Translations under genes and position numbers: made by a program | Source of the DNA: Bog-159 sp963818855 | GTDB taxonomy: Bacteria > Acidobacteriota > Terriglobia > Bryobacterales > Bryobacteraceae | Assembly: GCA_963818855.1 (NCBI GenBank) | Contig: CAWFUH010000006.1 | Coordinates: forward strand, 496,001 to 560,000 | Reading direction: 5' to 3' | Length of the DNA stretch: 64,000 nucleotides | In this document: positions 1 through 9,231 of the stretch, one piece after another | Numbering within the stretch: position 1 is the stretch's first letter | How the letters are laid out: each line of letters opens with the position of its first letter | Notes under the pieces: generated by a model | What the model saw: only the letters and a program-made list of their open reading frames with translations | Database searches by the model: none | Told to the model about the DNA's origin: nothing

Positions 1-2
1 AG

Positions 3-1613
3 CTTATGAAGGGCTTGCAGGCCCAACAGGTGATGGGCGACATCAAGCATTACGCGTTCAACGACCAGGAGACCGGGCGCAATATTCTGAACGTGATACT
101 CGATAAGCGGTCCATGCGGGAGACCGATCTGCTGGCGTTCCAGATCGCCGTGAAGATCGCGCAGCCGGCGGGCGTGATGTGCGCCTATAACAAGGTGAAC
201 GGCGACTATTCCTGTGAGAACGACTATCTGCTGAACCAGGTACTGAAGAAGGAATGGGGCTTCCAGGGCTGGGTTCTCTCGGATTGGGGCGGCACGCATT
301 CGACTACCAAAGCCGCACTGGCTGGACTCGATCAGGAAATGCCCGGCGACCGTTTCTTTGGCGCTCCGCTCGAAAAAGCCGTGGACAGCCGCGAAGTGCC
401 TGAGGCGCGCCTCAATGATATGGTGCATCGGATTCTGCGCAGCATGTTCGCCTGCGGTGTGATCGACAACCCGCCGGTGCGCAGCGTGGTCGATCCTTTC
501 CAGGGTCTGGAGGACGCTCAGCACATCGCGGAAGAATCGATCGTGCTGCTGAAGAACGAGAGCGGCCTGCTGCCGCTGAATGCGACCCGCGCGGAATCCA
601 TCGCGTTGATCGGATCGCATGCCGACGTCGGCGTTCTGTCCGGCGGAGGATCGGCACAGGTGGACCCGCCCGGTGGAGACGCCGTCACCCGTCACAAAGG
701 CGTCGCCGGGTGGATGCAACCGGTCTGGTTCCCGTCATCGCCCCTGAAGTACATCCGCGCCCAGGCGCCGCAGGCGACAGTGCAATTCAACGATGGCACG
801 GATATGGCTGCCGCCGCTAAACTGGCCAGGGACTCGCAGGTCGCCATCGTATTCGTCAACCAGTTCATGAGCGAAGGCCGGGACGCGGCGTCACTCACTC
901 TGCCCGACAATCAGGACGCGCTGGTGAGTGCGGTGGCGGCGGCAAATCCGCGCACCATCGTCGTGATCGAAAGCGGCGGCCCGGTTGCCATGCCGTGGAT
1001 CGAAAACGTGAAGGGCGTGATAGAAGCCTGGTATCCCGGGATTGGCGGCGCGCAGGCTCTGGCCGCCATCCTGTTTGGCGGCGTGAACCCTTCCGCGAAA
1101 TTGCCGGTTACTTTCGCCCAAAGCGACGCGGATCTACCGCACCCGCAAGTGCCGGGCATCGATTTGAAGCCCGCCAACCGGCCTCCGCCCTTCGATGTGA
1201 ATTATACCGAAGGCCTGCAGGTCGGTTATAAGTGGTTCGAAGCCGAGCACAAGCAGCCGTTGTTTCCCTTCGGATATGGCCTCTCCTACACCACGTTCAC
1301 TTATTCGGATCTGGCCGCGGACGGCAACCATCGCACGGTCCGCTTTAACGTGAAGAACACCGGCAAGCGCGCGGGCACCGAGGTCGCGCAGGTTTACGTA
1401 ATGCTGCCATCCGCGGCGGGCGAGCCGTTCAAACGCCTGGCGGCGTGGGAGCGGGTGCCGCTAAAGCCCGGTGAATCGAAGATGGTTACACTCCCTCTGG
1501 ACCCGCTTTACCTTTCTATCTTCAATGCGCAGAAGGATAGCTGGGAACTGTTGGCTGGGGATTACAAAGCGTTCGTCGGGCCGTTAACTTCGGCATTCCA
1601 GGTCGCTCCATAG
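3..1613 (+). CDS. GH3 family beta-glucosidase, 5' end outside window
   Basis: Glycoside hydrolase family 3 retaining beta-glucosidase-type enzyme, missing its N-terminus because the window begins inside the gene; the frame is already open at base 3. Counting from the first Met at base 6, residues 14-20 hold KHYAFND, the GH3 substrate-binding motif. The nucleophile Asp is D93 in VLSDWGG. The second alpha/beta domain holds the likely acid/base Glu in SEGRDAASLTLP, and a fibronectin-III-like domain fills roughly the last 100 residues. No PA14 insertion is seen in the visible part. It probably releases glucose or xylose from plant oligosaccharides in the periplasm or outside the cell, but the signal peptide, if any, lies upstream. 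AGCCGCG at 1612-1618 pairs with CGCGGCT at 1638-1644 downstream, without a T-run. Confidence 0.93.
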   Translation, partial: LMKGLQAQQVMGDIKHYAFNDQETGRNILNVILDKRSMRETDLLAFQIAVKIAQPAGVMCAYNKVNGDYSCENDYLLNQVLKKEWGFQGWVLSDWGGTHSTTKAALAGLDQEMPGDRFFGAPLEKAVDSREVPEARLNDMVHRILRSMFACGVIDNPPVRSVVDPFQGLEDAQHIAEESIVLLKNESGLLPLNATRAESIALIGSHADVGVLSGGGSAQVDPPGGDAVTRHKGVAGWMQPVWFPSSPLKYIRAQAPQATVQFNDGTDMAAAAKLARDSQVAIVFVNQFMSEGRDAASLTLPDNQDALVSAVAAANPRTIVVIESGGPVAMPWIENVKGVIEAWYPGIGGAQALAAILFGGVNPSAKLPVTFAQSDADLPHPQVPGIDLKPANRPPPFDVNYTEGLQVGYKWFEAEHKQPLFPFGYGLSYTTFTYSDLAADGNHRTVRFNVKNTGKRAGTEVAQVYVMLPSAAGEPFKRLAAWERVPLKPGESKMVTLPLDPLYLSIFNAQKDSWELLAGDYKAFVGPLTSAFQVAP

Positions 1614-1675
1614 CCGCGCAACCACAGCCTGTAACGCCGCGGCTATATAATAAAGACAGCAGTCGAAGGTCTGAC

Positions 1676-2785
1676 ATGAAGACCGTGGCTGAACAACTCT
1701 CCGCGCAAGTCCGCGTAGGTGAACTCTACGAACAGTTGGATTCGAACCGCGTGCGCTGTTACGCCTGCGGCCACGCTTGTCCCATTCCTACCGGCTTCGC
1801 GGGAGTGTGCAAGGTGCGCTACAACCAGGGCGGCAAACTCTATGTGCCGTACGGTTATGTAAGCGCGCTGCACGCCGATCCCATCGAAAAGAAGCCCTTC
1901 TTTCACGCGCTGCCCGGAACGTGCGCGCTCAGTTTCGGCATGTTAGGTTGCGACCTGCACTGCGGATATTGCCAGAACTGGGTCACTTCCCAAGCACTGC
2001 GCGATTTTCGTTCGTCGCTCGATTTCACGCGCATCACCCCGCGCCAGATTGTGGAAGCCGCACGCGCGAACGGTGCGGCCAGCGTCATCAGTACTTACAA
2101 TGAGCCGCTCATCACCAGCGAATGGGCCGTAGAGGTGTTTCGCGAGGCACGCGCGGTTGGACTGGTGACTGGCTTCGTCTCCAACGGCAACGCCACCCCG
2201 CAGGTACTCGAATATCTGCGCCCTTGGGTGGACCTGTATAAAGTGGATCTCAAGAGTTTCGATGACCGGCACTATCATGAGTTGGGTGGACGCCTCGCCC
2301 CCATTCTCGACTCCATCCGCCGCATACATGCGCTGGGCTTCTGGCTGGAGATCGTGACCCTGGTCATTCCGGGCTTCAATGATTCGCCGGCTGAATTGAC
2401 TGCCATCGCCGAATTTCTGGCGGGAATTTCGCCGGACATCCCCTGGCACGTCACCGCATTTCACGAAGACTACAAAATGTTTGGGCAGGGCAATACGGGC
2501 CCGGCCGCGTTGCGGCTTGGGGCAGAGATCGGTCGCGCGGCGGGCCTGCGTTATGTGTACGCCGGCAACCTGCCGGGACAACTCGGCAATCTGGAAGACA
2601 CGCATTGCGCGGGATGTGGCGCGGTGATGGTGGAACGCCGCGGATTCCGCGTTTTGAGCAACCGCCTTTCCCAAGACGGCCAGTGTTCCGCCTGCGGCGT
2701 GCGGATTCCCGGGGTCTGGTCGGGCGACCGTCTTCCAACGAGCGGAGCTGAAGCAGGCCAGTTCCTCTGGCCTACATGTGGATGA
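1676..2785 (+). CDS. amrS: AmmeMemoRadiSam system radical SAM enzyme
   Basis: Radical SAM protein of the AmmeMemoRadiSam system, 369 residues. The SAM/4Fe-4S motif CDLHCGYC places the cluster cysteines at C92, C96 and C99. A preceding Cys group (C28, C31, C35, C45) and a C-terminal zinc-ribbon-like pair of CxxC motifs (HCAGCG and QCSACG) are typical of the AmrS branch related to pyruvate-formate-lyase activases. The reaction is not established as far as I know. It lies 3 bases upstream of the Memo/AMMECR1 fusion gene, so the two are almost certainly co-transcribed and translationally coupled. A TATAAT box at 1646-1651 ends 24 bases before the ATG. The length is normal for the family. Confidence 0.93.
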   Translation: MKTVAEQLSAQVRVGELYEQLDSNRVRCYACGHACPIPTGFAGVCKVRYNQGGKLYVPYGYVSALHADPIEKKPFFHALPGTCALSFGMLGCDLHCGYCQNWVTSQALRDFRSSLDFTRITPRQIVEAARANGAASVISTYNEPLITSEWAVEVFREARAVGLVTGFVSNGNATPQVLEYLRPWVDLYKVDLKSFDDRHYHELGGRLAPILDSIRRIHALGFWLEIVTLVIPGFNDSPAELTAIAEFLAGISPDIPWHVTAFHEDYKMFGQGNTGPAALRLGAEIGRAAGLRYVYAGNLPGQLGNLEDTHCAGCGAVMVERRGFRVLSNRLSQDGQCSACGVRIPGVWSGDRLPTSGAEAGQFLWPTCG

Positions 2786-2788
2786 ACT

Positions 2789-4237
2789 ATGGGTGCAGTG
2801 CACGTTTCGCCGTACGGTGGCACGTGGTATCCGGACTGCCGTACGGATCTCGAGCTTCTGCTCGAAGACTTATTTGAATCCTCCACGCGCAGAACCGGCG
2901 ATTTTCTGTTGGCGAACCCGCTCGGCTTCGTCGTCCCGCACGCCGGGTTGCAATATTCCGGCGCCGTAGCTGCCGCTGCGTACCGCTATATCCGCCGACA
3001 GCAACCGAGACGCGCCGTGATTCTCGGTTTTGCTCATCAGGGGGGCCCCGCGGGGATCGCGATTCCGGATATACATGAGTACCAAACTCCGCTAGGTGAG
3101 GCCGCTGTCGACCGTGACACTACGGAGCGGCTCGCAAAACAGCCTCCGTTCAAAATTATAGCCGAGGAAAGCATCTGCGATCACTCGGTGGAAATCCAAT
3201 TGCCGCTGCTGCAGCATGCGTCGCCGCACACGCGCGTGGTGCCGCTGTTCGCCGGTCATCTGGATGCTCATGAGCGCGATCGAGCCGCCGAGACGCTGGC
3301 CGGCTTGTGTGGGCCGGATACGATTTTCCTGGTCAGCTCCGATCTGACGCATTACGGACGGGCGTTCGGTTATCAGCCCTTCCCGACGGATTCGAAAATA
3401 TCCGCGCGGCTGGCCCATCTGGATCGCGAGGTGATGGACGCCGCGGCCAGCCTCGACCCGCGGTTCTTGCAGCATTTCCTCGATGCCAGCCATGCCACGG
3501 TCTGCGGCCGCGCGCCCATTGCCCTGTGGCTGCAGACGCTGGCATTCGTTGCGGGAGACGAGATCTTCCAGGAGACTTTGGATTACCAGACTTCCGGGGA
3601 GATCACGGGCGATTACGAGCATAGCGTGAGCTATGGCGCGCTGGGTTATTTCCCGGTGCAAGCGTTTTGGGTGGACGCCGCCGATCGCAGCCTCCTGCTC
3701 GAAAGCGCGCGCGAGACGATATGGCACCTGCGCGGAACTGGCGAGCACCGGCCCATTGCGCCGCGCCGCCTCACGCCGGCGCTCTCGCGAAAAGCGGCGG
3801 TCTTCGTGGGCTTGCATCAGGGCAAGCGTCTGTTGGGCTGCGTGGGCAACCGGCAGGGCTGTGAAACCTTAGCCGAGACCGTACCGGAGATGACCCTGCG
3901 CGCGGCCCTGGACGATCCCCGTTTTCCCACGGTGCTGGGTGTGGAGGGTGAGATCGACATCGAGATTTCCATTCTGTCGCCTATGAAGCCGATCGCCGAC
4001 CCGCAGGTTTTTTGTATCGGCCTGCATGGCGCCACGCTCGATTGTGGCGGGCGGCAGGCGCTCCTGCTGCCGCAAGTGGCCGCAGGCCGTGACTGGCGCG
4101 CGGAACAGTTCCTCAGCGCGCTGTCCGTGAAAGCCGGATTGGGATCCAAGGGATATCAGGGCTCAGACGCACATTTGAGCGTATTTCAGGCGCAGGTGCT
4201 CTCGACGGAAACGGCGGTCAGGCAGCCGGCGGATTGA
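2789..4237 (+). CDS. AmrB (Memo)-AmrA (AMMECR1) fusion protein
   Basis: Two-domain protein of 482 residues. The N-terminal part, about 1-280, is Memo-like, related to nonheme-iron extradiol dioxygenases. It shows VVPHAGLQYSG, an AHQGG loop, DHSVEIQLPLL and SSDLTHYG, which supply the conserved His and Asp residues. The C-terminal part, from about residue 330, is AMMECR1-like, with GLHQGKRLLGCVG and ILSPMKPI. The usual LRGC(I/V)G core reads LLGCVG here. The start follows the amrS stop by 3 bases. AmrA and AmrB are separate proteins in many genomes, so the fusion argues that they act as one unit with AmrS. The enzymatic role is unknown. Its 3' end overlaps the opposing coiled-coil gene by 20 bases. 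Confidence 0.92.
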   Translation: MGAVHVSPYGGTWYPDCRTDLELLLEDLFESSTRRTGDFLLANPLGFVVPHAGLQYSGAVAAAAYRYIRRQQPRRAVILGFAHQGGPAGIAIPDIHEYQTPLGEAAVDRDTTERLAKQPPFKIIAEESICDHSVEIQLPLLQHASPHTRVVPLFAGHLDAHERDRAAETLAGLCGPDTIFLVSSDLTHYGRAFGYQPFPTDSKISARLAHLDREVMDAAASLDPRFLQHFLDASHATVCGRAPIALWLQTLAFVAGDEIFQETLDYQTSGEITGDYEHSVSYGALGYFPVQAFWVDAADRSLLLESARETIWHLRGTGEHRPIAPRRLTPALSRKAAVFVGLHQGKRLLGCVGNRQGCETLAETVPEMTLRAALDDPRFPTVLGVEGEIDIEISILSPMKPIADPQVFCIGLHGATLDCGGRQALLLPQVAAGRDWRAEQFLSALSVKAGLGSKGYQGSDAHLSVFQAQVLSTETAVRQPAD

Positions 4238-4553
4238 GCAGCAATTTCTTCTCGATCTCAAGCAGCCGGCGCTCCATGATGTCCATCCGCATCTTCACCG
4301 CTTGAATGCTGTTTCCGGTGTTCGCTTCGATCTCGCGGAACTGGACTTGTACTTGACTCTGCCATGGCAGGAAGGCTTTGAGCAATTCTGTTTGCACGTC
4401 GCGTATCTGTTCGGAAAGACGCTCTTCGGTTGCCTTCAGGCGGTCGTCAAGGCGCGCTTCGATGCGTTCCTCAAGCTCTCGCATTTCCGTGTTCATACGC
4501 CCTTCCAGATCTCGCAGATCTTTCTTCGTGGCGGGCGCATCCTCATCGGCCAT
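4218..4553 (-). CDS. Small coiled-coil protein of unknown function
   Basis: A 111-residue, charge-rich protein. Residues 10-75 form a continuous heptad-like helix (KKDLRDLEGRMNTEMRELEE and similar) with no signal peptide or membrane segment. I do not recognise a named family; similar short coiled-coil proteins beginning MA...TKKDL are common in bacteria. It converges on the Memo/AMMECR1 gene with a 20-base overlap. A perfect TATAAT (plus-strand ATTATA at 4563-4568) ends 9 bases before the ATG, so the transcript would have almost no leader. An ATG in another frame lies just upstream, but this frame gives the clean helix. Confidence 0.75.
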   Translation of the reverse strand: MADEDAPATKKDLRDLEGRMNTEMRELEERIEARLDDRLKATEERLSEQIRDVQTELLKAFLPWQSQVQVQFREIEANTGNSIQAVKMRMDIMERRLLEIEKKLLLNPPAA

Positions 4554-4631
4554 GGCATTCCGATTATACCAAGCCCCTTGCCCGCTGACTTGACATTGAC
4601 CCCACCGGCCCGGTTATGAGAGACTCCCAAC

Positions 4632-5864
4632 GTGCCAACCCTCTTCCAAAATGCGCGCGTCTTCGACGGCGATTCTGCGGCCCTGCTCGAAAATCGCGAC
4701 GTCCTGGTCACTGACGGCGTGATCGGCAAAATCTCTCCCAGCACCATCGGAACGCCTCAGCCATTAAACGAATCCCTGGACGTAGTCGATTGCACCGGCC
4801 GCGTGCTGATGCCTGGCCTGATCGACGCGCATGTCCACGTCTACGCCGCCGGGTTGAACCTGACGCGCGTGGCGCAGTCGCCTTTTTCCTACCTGGCGCA
4901 TTTCGCAGCGCACTTCATGCGCGCCAGCCTCGACCGCGGATTCACCACTTTGCGCGACGTGGGCGGCGCCGATGTGGGCCTGGCATCCGCCCTGAGGGAC
5001 GGCCTGCTCCAAGGCGTGCCCCGGCTGTTCTACGGCGGCCGCGGCATCAGTCAAACCGGTGGCCATGGCGACTTCCGCCCCGGCGAGTTCACTTGCGCCT
5101 GCCATCTCGATACGCTCACCGTAATAGCCGATGGCGTCGATGAGGTGCGCCGTGCCGTGCGTGAAGAGTTGCGGCGCGGGGCATCGCACATCAAGTTGAT
5201 GGCATCCGGCGGCATTGCGTCGCCCACCGATCCGCTTGAATGCTGCCAGTACTCGGAAGACGAAATTCGCGCCGCGGTCGACGAGGCCGCGCGCGCGGGC
5301 TCCTATGTCGCTACGCATTGCCATCCGGCGGAAGCGATCCGCCGGTCGGTGGCGCTGGGCGTGCGCTCCATCGAACATGCCACATTGATCGACCGCGAGA
5401 CAGCCGAATTCACGGCCGAGCGCGGCGCATTCGCCGTGCCCACCATGGCCACCCTCGCCGCCTTGGCTGAGGAGGGCGAACAGCTCGGCTTTCCCGCAGC
5501 CAGCATGCAGAAACTGCGCCGCATCGGCGATCGCGCCGTGGCCGGCCTCGAGATCATGAAACGCGCCGGTGTGAAAATGGGTCTGGGAACCGATCTGCTC
5601 GGCGCGCAGCACGTCCGCCAATCGACCGAGTTCACGCTGCGCGCGCAGGTGCTGCCGGCCATCGATATTCTGCGCTCCGCGTGCGCGGTCAACGCGGAGT
5701 TATTGGGCCAGTCCGGCCGTTTGGGAACCATCCGCGAAGGCGCGGCTGCCGATCTGCTACTGGTGGACGGCAACCCTTTGCAAGACATTTCGCTTCTGGC
5801 ATCTAACGGACAGCGTCTCGTGGCCATTATGAAGGATGGCCAATTTTACAAGCGCCCCCAATAA
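4632..5864 (+). CDS. Amidohydrolase, imidazolonepropionase-like
   Basis: Metal-dependent hydrolase of the amidohydrolase superfamily (COG1228 type), 410 residues, GTG start. Visible metal-site motifs in order: HVH in GLIDAHVHV, Lys in HIKLMASGGI (the likely carboxylated lysine), THCH, EHATLID and the Asp in GLGTDLLG. No signal peptide is evident, so it should be cytoplasmic. Relatives include prolidase-like and imidazolonepropionase-like enzymes; the substrate cannot be read from sequence. No other hut gene is adjacent (hutH is 55 kb away), so a role in histidine breakdown is not implied. The next gene, the permease, starts 48 bases after the stop. Confidence 0.88.
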   Translation: MPTLFQNARVFDGDSAALLENRDVLVTDGVIGKISPSTIGTPQPLNESLDVVDCTGRVLMPGLIDAHVHVYAAGLNLTRVAQSPFSYLAHFAAHFMRASLDRGFTTLRDVGGADVGLASALRDGLLQGVPRLFYGGRGISQTGGHGDFRPGEFTCACHLDTLTVIADGVDEVRRAVREELRRGASHIKLMASGGIASPTDPLECCQYSEDEIRAAVDEAARAGSYVATHCHPAEAIRRSVALGVRSIEHATLIDRETAEFTAERGAFAVPTMATLAALAEEGEQLGFPAASMQKLRRIGDRAVAGLEIMKRAGVKMGLGTDLLGAQHVRQSTEFTLRAQVLPAIDILRSACAVNAELLGQSGRLGTIREGAAADLLLVDGNPLQDISLLASNGQRLVAIMKDGQFYKRPQ

Positions 5865-5911
5865 CCAACCCGCGAGCGGCAACGTCCAATCCCAAGCTCC
5901 TGGAGGTCCCT

Positions 5912-8303
5912 ATGACCGGTTTTTCCGGCGACCTGCGCATCGCCATCCGCACACTGGCCAAACGGCCGGGCTTCGTGCTGGTGATCGTACTCACGCTGGC
6001 GTTGGGCGTCGGCGCCAACACCGCCATCTTCGGCGTAGTGAACTCTTATCTGCTGCGGCCGCTGCCATTTCCCGATGCGGACCGGCTGGTCGCGTTGGAG
6101 GACCATCAGCCGCCCGACGATTTAACCCCTGCGTCGCTTCCTGAGTTCGAAGACTGGCGCACGGGCAATCAGGTATTTGATTTCGTGGCCGCACGGTTCG
6201 TACGCAACCTCAATCTGATTGGCCGCCACGATCCCGCCCGCGTGCGCGCCGCGCTGGTGAGCCAGGATTTCTTTCCAATGTTGGGAATCCATCCTGTGTT
6301 GGGCCGCACCTTCATGGTCGCCGAACATAAGGCGGGCGCGCCGGCCGTGGCCGTCATCAGCACGGACCTGTGGCAGCACGAATTCGGCGCCGATCTCCAT
6401 GCCATCGGCCAGTCCATCACGCTCGACCGGACCGCCTACACGGTGGTCGGGATTGTGAGCGAGCAGCAGCTTCGATTCGGCTCGCCGAGGGCCACCGACC
6501 TATGGGTTCCCCTGGAGCGCGACCCGCCTTGGCGCCAGCGCGGTGTGCACTTTCTGACCGTGATCGCCAGGCTGAAGCCGGGCGTCACACTCGCGCGGGC
6601 GCAGCAAAACCTGAAGGTTCTGGCCAGGCAACTGGACGCGCAAAACAAGACCGGCCACGGTATCGTGGCCATGCCGCTGCAGGCGAATCTGTTCGGCCAG
6701 ACGCGCGCCAGCCTGCTGATCCTGCTGAGCGCGGCCGGGCTCCTGCTGGTGATCGCTTGCGCCAACGTCGCCAACATCCTGCTGGCGCGCGCTTCGTCAC
6801 GCGGCAAGGAATTTGCCCTGCGCGCCGCTTTGGGCGCGGGACGCTGGAGACTGATCCGGCAGACGCTGGCGGAGAGCTTTCTGCTGACGGGCAGCGGAGA
6901 CGTCGCGGGATTTCTGTTGGCCTTATGGGCAGCGGCGCTGATCCGTGAGAACTGGCCTGCCGGCATTCCGCGCCCGGCCACGTTCGACTCGGACTGGAGG
7001 GTATTCGCCTTTCTGCTGGGTGTGGCGGTGATTTCGGCGATCCTGTTCGGGCTGGCCCCCGCGTTGCAGATCTCGACATCGTCGCTGCAGGAATCCCTGA
7101 AAGAGGGTTGGAGCCAGGTGAGCGGCGCGGGTTCGCGCAGCGGCCTGCGGGCGGGGCTGGCGGCGGCCGAAGTGGCGGTGGCCTCGGTCCTGTTGATCGG
7201 TGCGGGACTGCTCATCGAGAGCCTCTGGCGCGTCATGCAGGTCGACCCCGGATTCCACGCCGAGAATGTGCTCACCATGAGCATTTCGCTGCCCCCGCCA
7301 AGTATAAAGAGGACCGCCAGTTGATTGCGTTCTACGACGACCTCATGCAAAGGCTGCGCTACCTGCCGCGGACCGTGGCGGCCGGCGCGATCGTCAACCT
7401 GCCGCTGGGCGCCGGCGGTATGAATGGCGGCTTCGCCGTCCAGGGAGTGACCTTCCCGCCCAACCAGGAACCTTTGGCCGAAAAGTACATCATCACGCCG
7501 GACTACTTCCACGCCATGGGAGTGCGCCTGCTGCGCGGGCGGTTCTTCACCGAACAGGATGGCCGCGGCGGCGCCAATGTCATCATCGTCGGGGAATCGG
7601 TGGCCAGAAAATTCTGGCCCAAACAGAATCCCATCGGCAAGCGCGTCGACATGCAGCTTGGCGATCGCAAGGGCTGGCAGGAAATTGTGGGCGTAGTGCC
7701 GGACGTGAGAAAAGACGGCCTGGATATGGCTGCCGGCTTCGAACTCTATGTGCCCTTCGTACAAGTGCCCACCGATGGCATGGATTTGACTATCCGTTCC
7801 ACTGCCGATCCGGGCACGCTCGCGGCGGCGGTGCGCGCGCAGGTGCTGGCCATCGATCGCGAACAGCCCGTCTACGGAATCCGTACCATGCAGCAGGTGG
7901 TCGCCGATTCGCTCTCCGGCAGGCGCATGTCACAGGGCTGCTGGCCGCATTCGCAGGCTTGGCGCTGCTGTTGGCGTCGATCGGCATCTACGGCGTGGTC
8001 TCGTACTGGGTGTCGCAGCGGACGCGCGAGATGGGTATTCGCGCAGCGCTGGGCGCGGACCCCGCTACGGTCGTGCGGCTCGTGCTGGGACGCGGCCTGC
8101 TGGTAACAGGCGTGGGCATCGTGGCGGGGCTGCTGGCGTCGCTGGCACTTTCACGATTTCTGACAAGCCTGCTGTTCGCAGTGAAGCCCCACGATGTGCG
8201 CATCATGGCGGCGGTTCCGCTGGTGCTTGGCGCGGTGGCGCTGGCGGCGTGCCTGCTCCCGGCGCTGCGCGCCGCGCGCGGAAGCTTGGAGGGCAGGCTT
8301 TAG
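5912..8303 (+). pseudogene. Duplicated orphan ABC-type permease (ADOP/MacB-like), two -1 frameshifts
   Basis: Acidobacterial duplicated orphan permease (TIGR03434 type): a MacB-like periplasmic domain plus FtsX domain, repeated, about 800 residues when whole. The reading frame shifts twice. It runs 5912 to about 7296, then in a second frame to about 7930, then in a third to the stop at 8303. Adding one C to the five-C run 7292-7296 restores LPPAKYKEDRQLIAFY, and adding one base near 7930 restores RRMS-TGLLAAFAGLALLL. Each repair gives family-like sequence and nothing else appears missing. The start follows CTGGAGGT at good spacing. The fragments contain transmembrane segments and GANTAIF, ALRAALGA and GIRAALGA motifs. 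Either a recently broken gene or two base-call errors. Confidence 0.85.
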
Positions 8304-8331
8304 GCTTCAGCCCCGCTGCAGCGAGCCTCAG

Positions 8332-9231
8332 TCACCGCCGCTTCAAGGCTTCCAATTCTTCCAAAGTGCGCGGCCAATCCTTGCCCAGCAGACGCGACAG
8401 TCCCCGGTCCGCCAACACCTTCCCGCCCGTCTGGCAGCGCGCGCAATAGTTCGTCTCGTTGTCCGCGTACCGGATGCGCTGCACCTTCTCGCCGCAACGC
8501 GGGCACGGCTGTCCGAACCGCCCGTGCACCGCCATGCCCTCGCGGAAAGCAGTCACTTTTTCCGGAAATCTCTGCCGGGCTTCCCCGCGCAGCCGTTCGA
8601 GCCATAAGGTCAACGTGCCGCGCGTGGCCGCGTATAAGCGCGCGATCTCCTCGTCGCTCAGCTTGCGCGTCTGTGCGATGGGCGACAGCCTCGCCGCATG
8701 CAGAATCTCATCCGAATACGCATTGCCGATGCCGCTGAACGTGCGCGGATCAGTCAGCGCCCGCTTCAACGTATGGTTCTCGAACGTCAGCGCCTCGCGG
8801 AACGCCGCTTCATCCGCCGTGAAGACATCGATGCCGCCGGGATCGAGAGAGCGCAGCCCTTCTTCGCCGCGCACCACGTGTAGTGACGCCCGCCGCTTGG
8901 TGCCGGCTTCGGTGAGCAATAGCGAGCCATTATCAAAGTCGAAGGCGGCCAGATTCTGGCGGCCCCCCAGTTTCGGCGGCGATGGACGCCAGTGCAGCCG
9001 CCCGGCGATCATCAGATGCAGAACCAGCCAGAGGTCCCCTCCCACGCCGATCGCAATGCGCTTGCCGATGCGCCGCAGCCCGCACACCACGCGGCCCGCG
9101 GAGCTCTCCGGCGGCGGCTCCAGCGTACGCAACAAAAAAGGGCTGGCGATGCGGACGCGCTCCAAAGTACGGCCCATCACCAGCGGCTCCAGCGCCTCCA
9201 CGTAAGCCGCAATATCCGGTAACTCCGGCAC
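8332..9231 (-). CDS. Fpg/Nei family DNA glycosylase
   Basis: Formamidopyrimidine-DNA glycosylase/endonuclease VIII family repair enzyme, 299 residues. The GTG start gives MPELPD, so after Met removal Pro is the catalytic N-terminal amine and the next residue is the essential Glu. The helix-two-turns-helix region contains FSGIGNAYSDEIL, and the zinc finger uses CPRC...YCARCQ near residues 245-270. Residues follow MPELPDI rather than MPELPEV, a form often seen in Nei-like members, so the lesion preference (8-oxoguanine or oxidised pyrimidines) is uncertain. The barrel gene's TGA is immediately followed by this GTG (TGAGTG), which suggests translational coupling despite unrelated functions. Confidence 0.92.
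   Translation of the reverse strand: MPELPDIAAYVEALEPLVMGRTLERVRIASPFLLRTLEPPPESSAGRVVCGLRRIGKRIAIGVGGDLWLVLHLMIAGRLHWRPSPPKLGGRQNLAAFDFDNGSLLLTEAGTKRRASLHVVRGEEGLRSLDPGGIDVFTADEAAFREALTFENHTLKRALTDPRTFSGIGNAYSDEILHAARLSPIAQTRKLSDEEIARLYAATRGTLTLWLERLRGEARQRFPEKVTAFREGMAVHGRFGQPCPRCGEKVQRIRYADNETNYCARCQTGGKVLADRGLSRLLGKDWPRTLEELEALKRR

Noticed and set aside
1741..1760. ATTCGAACCGCG resembling a tRNA T-arm
   Set aside because: No acceptor or anticodon stem around it; it codes DSNRVRC in amrS. No tRNA, rRNA or CRISPR array was found in the window.
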